Source: JAVVFH01 sp032250585
Lineage (GTDB): Bacteria > Pseudomonadota > Gammaproteobacteria > Xanthomonadales > SZUA-36
DNA: 12,593 bases
Assembly: GCA_032250585.1 (NCBI GenBank)
Contig: JAVVFH010000089.1
Span: forward strand, 1 to 12,593
Reading direction: 5' to 3'
The translations under genes were made by a program, and so were the position numbers. Each line of letters opens with the position of its first letter. Within the stretch, counting starts at the first letter, position 1. The notes under the pieces were generated by a model. That model was not told where the DNA came from and ran no database searches. It saw only the letters and a list, made by a program, of their open reading frames with translations. Shown here piece after piece: positions 1 through 6,592 of this stretch.

Positions 1-1
1 C

Positions 2-760
2 GAAGGATGGGACGTGGAACTCGCGCTCAAACGCCTGGCCAAACGCATCGGTGGAACGGTGGCCGTTTTGCTGATCGGCATGCTGTGCATATTGTCGCCT
101 CAGTCCCGCGCCGCGGACAAGGCCGAAGCCGCCCGCCTAGGGCTCGACCGCCGCAACGAACAGCGGGTCTGCGAGCACGTCGCCGCCGCCGGGCTGGCCC
201 CCCAGCCCTTATATTTCGATCCATTGGCGGGGATCTATATGCGGCGCTGGGAAGCGGGCCGTAGCTGGTCGCCGACCGACCTGCTTGAAGCGGCGAATCT
301 TCGAAGCCTGGCCCGGGTCCTGCGGCGCCTGCACCGCTTGCCGCCGCTTGGGAAGCGCTTCGATCCGGCTGCGGCGCTGCGGCGCTACGCGGCGCAAACA
401 GGCACGGAAGAAGCAGCCGTACTGGCGCAGCGGGCGGGCTTGCTGCTCGCGGAACTCGATCGGAGTCGCCCCGATTACTGCCTCTGTCACAACGATCTGG
501 TCAGCGAGAACATCCTGTCCCGGGAGACAGTGCATGGACGCGATCTGTGGCTGATCGACTGGGAATACGCCGCGCTCGGCGATCCGCTGTTCGACCTCGC
601 GGTAGTGGTTCAGCACCACGGCCTGGACCCGGTCAGGCAGAGGCTTTTCCTGGAGGCCTACCGGGAAGGGGCTGTCGCAGCCGGGGACAGCGAGCGTCTG
701 CAGCGGCAATGCGATTTCTACCAGTGCCTGCTCGATTTATGGACGCTGCGGCTCCAATAG
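2..760 (+). CDS. Choline/ethanolamine-kinase-like phosphotransferase (APH fold), 5' end uncertain
   Basis: The C-terminal two thirds match the aminoglycoside phosphotransferase/choline kinase fold. Counting from a GTG at 14, the Brenner motif HNDLVSENIL is at residues 159-168 (catalytic D161, N166) and the metal-binding segment LIDWEYAALGDPLFDLA at 180-196 (D182). The stretch LGLDRRNEQRVCEHVAAAGLAP (about 42-63) is typical of the choline kinase branch. The family transfers phosphate from ATP to a small hydroxylated substrate in the cytoplasm; the substrate here is unknown. The frame is open to the left edge, so the start may lie outside the window or at the GTG. The first 35 residues are hydrophobic (AVLLIGMLCIL) and lack the expected GGxTN nucleotide loop and VLR strand, so the gene may be damaged or divergent there. 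It converges with the sulfotransferase gene, with a REP pair in between. Confidence 0.7.
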   Translation, partial: EGWDVELALKRLAKRIGGTVAVLLIGMLCILSPQSRAADKAEAARLGLDRRNEQRVCEHVAAAGLAPQPLYFDPLAGIYMRRWEAGRSWSPTDLLEAANLRSLARVLRRLHRLPPLGKRFDPAAALRRYAAQTGTEEAAVLAQRAGLLLAELDRSRPDYCLCHNDLVSENILSRETVHGRDLWLIDWEYAALGDPLFDLAVVVQHHGLDPVRQRLFLEAYREGAVAAGDSERLQRQCDFYQCLLDLWTLRLQ

Positions 761-788
761 CAGGAGCAATTTTTGCGAGAGTTAAAGG

Positions 789-900
789 TTTGTGGGAGCT
801 GAAGGTTTTGTGGGAGCGGCTTTAGCCGCGATCTGTTTTACCCGAAGCCGTTCCCATCGCGGCTAAAGCCGCTCCCACAAAGACAGAGTGTTCCCACAAA
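789..900. repeat. REP/REPIN-type nested inverted repeat
   Basis: Two 26-base arms, 807-832 and 856-881, are perfect inverted copies separated by 23 bases. Each contains GTGGGAGCGGC followed by TTTAGCCGCGAT, and each can also fold on itself (GCGGCT/AGCCGC). Shorter outer pieces repeat the arm ends: TTTGTGGGAGCT at 789-800 and TTCCCACAAA at 891-900. This is the familiar GTGGGAGCGGCTT-type extragenic palindrome of Pseudomonas and related genomes, in the paired arrangement called REPIN. Such elements are moved by RAYT (TnpA-REP) transposases; none is in the window. Lying between convergent genes, the hairpin probably also stops or stabilises both transcripts, though there is no T-run to make it a classical terminator. 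Confidence 0.85.
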
Positions 901-936
901 GGCAGGGTGATCGCACAGTCTCCTCGAAAGCTCTGC

Positions 937-2949
937 TTATTCGACCACAGGATAAGCGCGGATCTCGTCGGCCAGGTCGCGTTTCAGTACCTCCAGGTAC
1001 GGCTCGAACTTCCGCCAATGTTCGACGCCGCTGCGGTAGATCGGCTGGCGTACCTGCTCCGAACTGGGCGTGCGGATCGAGCGGTCCGTCTGGTAATAAT
1101 TCAGGCAGTTCTCTTCGAAGGGCAGACCGAGGAAATCCAGCATGCGGCGCACCTGGCCTTCCAGGTCGGCGACCACCTGCTCGTAGTGAACGCGCAGCAC
1201 CTTGCCTGGCAGTACCCGGTCCCAGTGTGCCATCAGTCGCACGTAAGCCTTGTAATAGCGGGCGATCTCTTCCAGTCCGTAGGTGAACTCCTGGCCGTCC
1301 GCGAACAGTTGCTTGAACCCACTAAAACAGCAGGACATCGGATGCCGGCGTGCATCGATGATGCGGGCATTGGGTAAAATCAGGTGGATCAGCCCGATGT
1401 GCATGAAGTTGTTGGGCATCTTGTCGATGAAATAGGGCGCGCCCTTGCGGTGCACCCGGGTATCTTCGATGAACCGGTCGGCAAAATTCCGCAGCTGTCG
1501 GACGTTCAAGTCAGCCAGGATGCGCGGGTAGCGGGCCTCCTCGGAAACGAACCTGCGGCCGTTCAGACGGTGTGCCAGCGCGATGATATTGGGCAATTCC
1601 ATGGTGCCGTCGACCAGGGAGTGTGAAGCCAGTATCTGCTCGAGCAGGGTAGAACCCGCCCGCGGCAGGCCGACGATGAAAATCGGGTCGTCGTACGATC
1701 CGCCCATGCCCGCTTTGCTCGCGAACAGTTCAGCGTCACAGACATCGGCCTGGCGCTGCATGGCGGCGTCGAGTGCGTCGGCATCGTAGCGCGTATCCTG
1801 TTTCTTCAAGCGATTGCCCGCTGCGTACCACTGGAACGACTGGGCGTAGTCCGCGCGCGCCTCGAACGCGGTGCCCAGCGCGAAACACAGGTGAAAACGG
1901 TCGATATTGGATATAGCCGGGTTTTTGAACTGGCCGAGCATCTGCTCGATTTCCGTGTCCGTAAAGCGGTAGGTCTTGAGGTTGGCCAGGCTCCAGTAGG
2001 CATCGCCAAAATCCGGCTTGGTTCGGTAGGCCGAGCGATAGGATTCGATCGCATCGTCCAGCCGGCCGACCGTTTTCAGCGCATGCCCCCGCGACAGGTA
2101 GGGCTGCGCGAAAGTCGGGTGTTTTTCGATGACCTGGTCGTAAATCTGCAGCGCGGTGTCGAAGTTTCCCACCGCGACGTTCTCGTTGGCGAACGCCAGT
2201 TGAAAGGCCTGGTTGCCCGGGTAGCTGTCGAGCAATATTCGTGCCTGTTCCAGCGCTTTTTTGAACTTCTGGCGCTTGTGCAGCACGTTGACGTAATCGT
2301 AGCGGGCCAGCCAGTAATCGGGCTCGAATTCCACGCAGCTTTCCAGCAGGAACTCTGCGTCGTCGTAGACGAACAGCTTCATGCCGAGCAATGCCAACAG
2401 GCGCATGGCTTCGATGTGGTGGGGGTTTTTCTGCAGAAAGCCCCGGCACAGTTTTTCGGCCCGGAACAGTTTGCCCTCGTGAATCAGGCTGGTGACGCTG
2501 ACCAGTTCAGCGGGCAGGCGGGAGAGACGGGCATATTCGGCCTGGGCCAGGTCGGATTCGCGCTGCCTGCCGCTGCGCTTGTACAGGACGGCCAATTCGC
2601 GCCACGAAGCAATCAGCGCGTGGTTGAGGTCGACAGCGCGCTGGAAGGCGGCGGTCGCCCGCTCCGGCTCACCCAGCCGCTTCAGGTTATGGCCTTGTTC
2701 CTGCCAGCCCCTTGCGTAAGCGGGTTGCCGGGCGCTTAGCCTTTCCAGGGTATCGAGGGCGTGCCTGTATTGGCCGAGATAGCGCTGCGAGACGGCCTGG
2801 AGGTACAGCGCCTCGACGTGCCCCGGGTCGTCTTGCAGTTCGGCCCGGGCGGCTTCGAGCGCTTCGTTCAGCTTGCCCTGCTGCAGCAGCTGTCTGGCCC
2901 GGGTGGTTTGTTCCCCGGCCTCGATGGCCGGCTGTCCGGTATCAGCCAG
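937..2949 (-). CDS. TPR-repeat sulfotransferase, apparent CTG start
   Basis: A 670-residue protein with about ten tetratricopeptide repeats (residues ~15-410) followed by a Sulfotransfer_3-type domain (~420-670). The PAPS 5'-phosphosulfate loop is GLPRAGSTLLEQIL at 427-440; the 3'-phosphate-binding region is RRHPMSCCFSGFKQLF at 534-549; FIDKMPNNFMHIGLI (507-521) and RTPSSEQVRQPIYRSG (626-641) are further family motifs. The family moves sulfate from PAPS to an acceptor, and some TPR members resemble tyrosylprotein sulfotransferases; the acceptor is unknown. No signal peptide is visible. The frame opens after a TGA at 2950-2952 and has no ATG, GTG or TTG until codon 119 (2595). TPR-like sequence runs right up to a CTG at 2949, which has GGGAG seven bases upstream, so I take CTG as the start. 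The gene begins 28 bases after the receptor's stop, suggesting one operon. Confidence 0.85.
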   Translation of the reverse strand: MADTGQPAIEAGEQTTRARQLLQQGKLNEALEAARAELQDDPGHVEALYLQAVSQRYLGQYRHALDTLERLSARQPAYARGWQEQGHNLKRLGEPERATAAFQRAVDLNHALIASWRELAVLYKRSGRQRESDLAQAEYARLSRLPAELVSVTSLIHEGKLFRAEKLCRGFLQKNPHHIEAMRLLALLGMKLFVYDDAEFLLESCVEFEPDYWLARYDYVNVLHKRQKFKKALEQARILLDSYPGNQAFQLAFANENVAVGNFDTALQIYDQVIEKHPTFAQPYLSRGHALKTVGRLDDAIESYRSAYRTKPDFGDAYWSLANLKTYRFTDTEIEQMLGQFKNPAISNIDRFHLCFALGTAFEARADYAQSFQWYAAGNRLKKQDTRYDADALDAAMQRQADVCDAELFASKAGMGGSYDDPIFIVGLPRAGSTLLEQILASHSLVDGTMELPNIIALAHRLNGRRFVSEEARYPRILADLNVRQLRNFADRFIEDTRVHRKGAPYFIDKMPNNFMHIGLIHLILPNARIIDARRHPMSCCFSGFKQLFADGQEFTYGLEEIARYYKAYVRLMAHWDRVLPGKVLRVHYEQVVADLEGQVRRMLDFLGLPFEENCLNYYQTDRSIRTPSSEQVRQPIYRSGVEHWRKFEPYLEVLKRDLADEIRAYPVVE

Positions 2950-2956
2950 TCACTTT

Positions 2957-2961
2957 CTCCC
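2957..2961 (-). promoter_or_regulatory. Shine-Dalgarno site supporting a CTG start
   Basis: On the minus strand GGGAG lies seven bases (AAAGTGA) before CTG at 2949, an ideal spacing. A GTG at 2953-2951 is only three bases from GGGAG and opens a four-codon frame (GTG ACT GGC TGA), so it cannot encode the protein. This decides the start assignment of the sulfotransferase unless the sequence has an indel here. Confidence 0.55.
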
Positions 2962-2977
2962 TGCTGTATCGGTCGGG

Positions 2978-5380
2978 TTAGTAATCATAGCGGACCTTCA
3001 GGCCAAAAGTTCTGGGACGATTGGTCGTGATTCTCAGGTCCGTGTCCAGCGAGTTGATGAACAGCTGGGCGCGCTCATCGGTCAAGTTTTCGCCAAATAA
3101 TTCGACCGACCACTTATCCATGCGCAATCCGAAGGAGGCGTCGACCGTATCGTAGGATTTCTGGAGAAAACGGTTGTCTACCACGATAGAACTGAATTGG
3201 TCGCCCGTATAGGCGTAGACCACCTGTGCGTAGGGCGACAGTGGGTTTTCCAGCCATTCATGGCGCGCACTGATGTGATATTGCAGTTCTGGTGCCAGTG
3301 CCAGGCGCGACCCCTCGCCGGCGATGTCGGTGACGCCCTGCGGGACCCGCACCATCTCGGTGTCGTTCAGCGACCAGGCGGCCGTCAGCGTGAGGCTATC
3401 GGTGGCCAGCCAGGCAATGTCGCCCTCGAAGCCCTTGATTTCGGCATCGGCGGCATTGGTCGTGAAGGTGATCACCGAAATGTCAAAATCGGTGATGCCG
3501 ACCTGCAGGCCATCCCAGTCGATCTGGTATAAAGACCCGTTGAAGCGCAGCCTGCCGTCCAGCAGCGTCGTTTTCCAGCCCAGCTCGTAATTGGTCACCT
3601 CGTCACTGACGTAGGTCTTGGGCACGCCGTCGTTGTCGATGCGGTTGAAACCACCGGGGCGGAAACCCTCGGAGAAAACAAAATAGAACAGGGCGTCGTC
3701 GGTGAACTGGTAGGAGACGACACCCTTGAGGATGGTGTCGTCTTCCTTCAGCGGCAGTTCATCGGCAAAAATGACATCGAAGCTGCGTCCGCCGTCACCG
3801 TCCTGGGACGCATCGCAGGGCAGGTCGAAGTCACACAGTGTGGCGAAGTTGGAAGACCCGACCAGACTGGACTCGATGTCGTAGTAACGGGCCCCGCCGG
3901 TCAGCGAGAGCTTGTCGGTGATGTCGAAGGTGACTTCACCGAAGACCGCGAACTGTTCTTCTTCGCGGATCGCATCGTTGACAAACGTGATGCCCTGTGG
4001 ACGGTGGTCCGGGTTGAAGGTGGTTGATTGTGAGTGCGGCGCGTTCGGTGCAAAAAAGCCGGTGGAGCCGGCCACGAAGAAATTCGTGTCGACGCTGGTC
4101 TTGATGTCGTCGTAAAACAGGCCGGCTACGAAATTGACGCGTTCGCCTTCGGACGAGGAGATGCGCAGTTCGTGTGTGGTCCGCTCGTTCTCGATGAACG
4201 CGATCACGCCCTGTGTCGGGTCACCGCACAGCGTGTAATCGGGCTGGCACAGGTAGTAGTAACCGTAGGTGCCGATCTCGGTGTAGCCGCTGTAATCGAA
4301 GCTGTTGTTGACTTCGCGGTCCAGGTACGAGCCCGCATAGACGAGGTCCAGCGCACCCAGACGGCCGTTGACGGTCAGCGCGTATTGCTGGAATTCGTCA
4401 TCCAGGTGATCGGGAAAAAACCGCTCGACCTGCAAATCACCGACGACCCGGCTGCCTGATTGCACGTTCGGGATGTCGGCGATGGCCTCGGGCGAGTGAT
4501 CGAATACGCCGTCGACATCCAGCTTCTGGGTCATGAACTGGCCGAGCAGTTCCCAGTCGTCGTTGAGGGTGTAACTGACGCTGACACGGGCGCCGGTATA
4601 GACGGCGTCATTGAAGTCCTTCTCGACAAACTCCAGGTTGTTGACCACCGTGGATTCCGCGCCCTCGGGAAAGCCAATGTCTTCGGCAGTGAATGCGTTT
4701 TCGGCGAACACGTTGTCGATGTAGCCACCCTCCACCGCGTTGTAGAAGACCCCGCGAATCGCCAGTGTGTCGTCGATGACCGGCCAGTTGACATAGCCTT
4801 CCGCGCTGTTGCTGAGGTCGCCGCTTTTGGTGGTGGCCACGCTGGCCTTGAAGCCGGCCTGGAACTCGTTGTAAACGGGCTTGTTGGTAATCAGGCGGAT
4901 GGTGCCGGCCTGTGAGCTTGCGCCGAACAGCGTGCCCTGTGGCCCCGGTAACACTTCGACGCGTGCGATGTCGGCGGCGTATACGTCGAGGTTACGGCCG
5001 CCTGAGCTGACCGGCTGTTCGTCGAGGTAAAGCGCAACGTTCGGCACCGGCGCGCCAATTTCGATCGAGGTCTGGTCTGATGAATCGGTGGCCATGCCGC
5101 GAATGAAAATGGATGACTGGCCGGGCCCGCGACCTGCCGCGTTGACGCCGGGCAGATAGCGAATGTAATCGTCGAAATTGGCTATATTGAGTTCGTCCAG
5201 CCGCTCCTGGCCGAGCGCCGAGACTGCAAACGGTACGTCCTGCAGGTTTTCCGCTCGCTTGGTGGCGGTCACCGTGACCTCTTCCAGAACATTTTGAGCC
5301 ATCACGGGGCTCGAAAGCAGTCCCGCCGAAGAGGTCAGAGCCAGTGTGATTGCGTTAGCCAGATTCTTTTTTTTGATCAT
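2978..5380 (-). CDS. TonB-dependent outer-membrane receptor
   Basis: An 800-residue receptor of the CirA/Fec-like superfamily. Residues 1-28 are a signal peptide (KKK, hydrophobic core, cleavage after VMA). A TonB-box-like EEVTVTATKR follows at 33-42, then the plug domain (~45-168) with YIRYLPGV, FIRGM and the conserved VEVLPGPQGTLFGASSQAGTIRLITNKP block. The rest is a 22-strand-type barrel with NYELGWKT and FGENLTDE segments, ending in the aromatic-rich FGLKVRYDY. These proteins import large or scarce ligands through the outer membrane using TonB/ExbBD energy. Nothing in the window identifies the ligand (no siderophore, cobalamin or polysaccharide genes), and no N-terminal signalling extension is present. 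The start ATG is preceded by GAGGG in GCGAGGGCTATGGA. The downstream sulfotransferase follows after 28 bases, a pairing that hints at a functional link. Confidence 0.93.
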   Translation of the reverse strand: MIKKKNLANAITLALTSSAGLLSSPVMAQNVLEEVTVTATKRAENLQDVPFAVSALGQERLDELNIANFDDYIRYLPGVNAAGRGPGQSSIFIRGMATDSSDQTSIEIGAPVPNVALYLDEQPVSSGGRNLDVYAADIARVEVLPGPQGTLFGASSQAGTIRLITNKPVYNEFQAGFKASVATTKSGDLSNSAEGYVNWPVIDDTLAIRGVFYNAVEGGYIDNVFAENAFTAEDIGFPEGAESTVVNNLEFVEKDFNDAVYTGARVSVSYTLNDDWELLGQFMTQKLDVDGVFDHSPEAIADIPNVQSGSRVVGDLQVERFFPDHLDDEFQQYALTVNGRLGALDLVYAGSYLDREVNNSFDYSGYTEIGTYGYYYLCQPDYTLCGDPTQGVIAFIENERTTHELRISSSEGERVNFVAGLFYDDIKTSVDTNFFVAGSTGFFAPNAPHSQSTTFNPDHRPQGITFVNDAIREEEQFAVFGEVTFDITDKLSLTGGARYYDIESSLVGSSNFATLCDFDLPCDASQDGDGGRSFDVIFADELPLKEDDTILKGVVSYQFTDDALFYFVFSEGFRPGGFNRIDNDGVPKTYVSDEVTNYELGWKTTLLDGRLRFNGSLYQIDWDGLQVGITDFDISVITFTTNAADAEIKGFEGDIAWLATDSLTLTAAWSLNDTEMVRVPQGVTDIAGEGSRLALAPELQYHISARHEWLENPLSPYAQVVYAYTGDQFSSIVVDNRFLQKSYDTVDASFGLRMDKWSVELFGENLTDERAQLFINSLDTDLRITTNRPRTFGLKVRYDY

Positions 5381-5415
5381 TCCATAGCCCTCGCCAAAAG
5401 TTACCGGGGTATCAA

Positions 5416-5425
5416 CCGCATGCGG
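5416..5425. promoter_or_regulatory. Palindrome upstream of the receptor gene
   Basis: CCGCATGCGG is a perfect 10-base palindrome 36 bases upstream of the receptor start, in an otherwise AT-richer leader. The position would suit an operator or a leader hairpin. No -35/-10 pair could be assigned with confidence, so this is only a candidate site. Confidence 0.2.
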
Positions 5426-5529
5426 AACACGGCAGGATTAATTCTGGCCAACTTTAGCACCATTGAGTGCGGCTTGGGAACTTGAAATCGACTGGGGGTT
5501 CATTCCCCGCAGCTTGCCGCGAATTCGTC

Positions 5530-5549
5530 ATACCGGCGGAAGCCGGTAT
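5530..5549. repeat. Short palindromic extragenic repeat
   Basis: ATACCGGC and GCCGGTAT form a perfect 8-bp stem around GGAA, flanked by GTC and CCAG. The pattern GTCAT-ncCGGCnnnnGCCGGnAT-CCAG is a common dispersed palindrome in proteobacterial genomes. It lies 51 bases past the recR stop, between recR and the receptor's upstream region, and may act as a transcript end. The bases just before it (5489-5520), with a GGGG...CCCC pair and CCCCGCAGCTTG, look like a second, decayed palindrome. Confidence 0.5.
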
Positions 5550-5600
5550 CCAGGGGCCCGGCTGGAGACCGTGCCGGTGGAGGCAGCACCCATGCAGGGC

Positions 5601-6203
5601 TTAAAGTTCGACGATCCGGCGGCTGGAGAAGGCGTGTGCGATGGTCGACTGGTCGGTGTACTCCAGTTCGCCGCCGAGCGGCACGCCGTGGGCGATGCGG
5701 CTGATGGCGACGCCGTTCTTGCGGGCCATGCGCTGCAGGTAATAGGCGGTGGCTTCACCCTCCACCGTGGGGTTGGTGGCGATGATCATCTCTTTGGGCG
5801 GCTGGCGGGCGAGACGCTGGGCCAACAGGTCGAGACCCAGGTCTTCGGGGCCGATACCGTCCAGCGGTGAGAGGCGGCCCATCAGCACGAAGTAATGCCC
5901 GCGGTAGGCGGTGGCCTGTTCGATGGCGATGACGTCGCTGGGGGTTTCAACGACGCACAGCAGCGCATCGTCTCGCTGCTCATTGGAACACAGCTGGCAG
6001 ACTTCGAGCTCCGTGAGATTTCGGCAAACCGAACAGCGCCCTATCCGCTCCATGGCGGTTGCCAGGATCGTCGACAGGTGGAGGCCGCCCTCGCGATCGC
6101 GTTCGAGCAGGTGCAGCGCCATGCGCTGGGCCGACTTCGGCCCGACGCCCGGCAGGCAGCGCAGGGCATCCACGAACCGTTCGAGCAGCGTTCCGGAACT
6201 CAC
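5601..6203 (-). CDS. recR: Recombination mediator protein RecR
   Basis: A 200-residue protein of normal RecR length. It has the N-terminal helix-hairpin-helix (LPGVGPKSAQR, 17-27), a four-cysteine zinc site (C57, C60, C69, C72) and a Toprim domain (~80-175) containing VVETPSDV and ATNPTVEGEATAYYL, then the Walker-B-like GGELEYTDQSTIAHA. With RecO (and RecF) it loads RecA onto SSB-coated single-stranded DNA during gap repair; it forms DNA-encircling rings in the cytoplasm. The start is GTG at 6203. It begins 10 bases after the ybaB stop with no obvious Shine-Dalgarno site, so translation may depend on ybaB. The order dnaX-ybaB-recR is the classic conserved cluster. Confidence 0.97.
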   Translation of the reverse strand: MSSGTLLERFVDALRCLPGVGPKSAQRMALHLLERDREGGLHLSTILATAMERIGRCSVCRNLTELEVCQLCSNEQRDDALLCVVETPSDVIAIEQATAYRGHYFVLMGRLSPLDGIGPEDLGLDLLAQRLARQPPKEMIIATNPTVEGEATAYYLQRMARKNGVAISRIAHGVPLGGELEYTDQSTIAHAFSSRRIVEL

Positions 6204-6213
6204 GTCCGTGCGT

Positions 6214-6534
6214 TCAGAACGGCAGCTTCATTCCGGGCGGCAGCGGTATGCCCGAGGTCATTTCCGACATGCGATCCTGGGTGGTGGCGGCGATGCGGTT
6301 GACGGCGTCGTTGACCGCGGCGGTCACGACGTCCTCGAGCATTTCGCGGTCTTCCAGCAACGAGGGGTCGATCTCGATCCGGCGCACGGCGTGCTTGCCG
6401 GTCATGGTTACTTTGACCAGGCCACCGGCGGCCTCGCCAACGATTTCGAGATTGGCCAGCTCTTCCTGGGCCTTCTGCATTTCCTGCTGCATTTTCTGGG
6501 CTTGCTGCATCAGCCCGGCGAGATTGCCTTTCAT
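6214..6534 (-). CDS. ybaB: YbaB/EbfC nucleoid-associated protein
   Basis: A 106-residue protein matching the YbaB/EbfC family in length and pattern: an N-terminal coiled helix rich in Gln, Met and Lys (MKGNLAGLMQQAQKMQQEMQ), a central GEAAGGLVKVTMTGKHAVRRIEIDPSLL, and a helical VVTAAVNDAVNRI segment with a Pro/Gly-rich tail. The family forms DNA-binding dimers associated with the nucleoid. AAGGAAG precedes the ATG at a suitable distance. It lies 58 bases after the dnaX stop and 10 bases before recR, and is almost certainly cotranscribed with both. Confidence 0.97.
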   Translation of the reverse strand: MKGNLAGLMQQAQKMQQEMQKAQEELANLEIVGEAAGGLVKVTMTGKHAVRRIEIDPSLLEDREMLEDVVTAAVNDAVNRIAATTQDRMSEMTSGIPLPPGMKLPF

Positions 6535-6592
6535 CGATTTGCTTCCTTGTTCACCAGTATCGAAATCTATGGGTCACGGCACTGGAGGACCT

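Noticed and set aside
1891..2739. Long plus-strand open frame opposite the sulfotransferase, and similar long frames opposite sbcB (10007-11449) and dnaX (6875-7735)
   Set aside because: They are shadows in GC-rich DNA: the opposite strand carries recognisable conserved motifs throughout, while these translations match no family pattern and lack ribosome sites.
5362..5380. Run of eight A residues just after the receptor start codon as a slippage switch
   Set aside because: ATG-ATC-AAA-AAA-AAG simply encodes the basic start of a normal signal peptide, and there is no sign of an alternative product.
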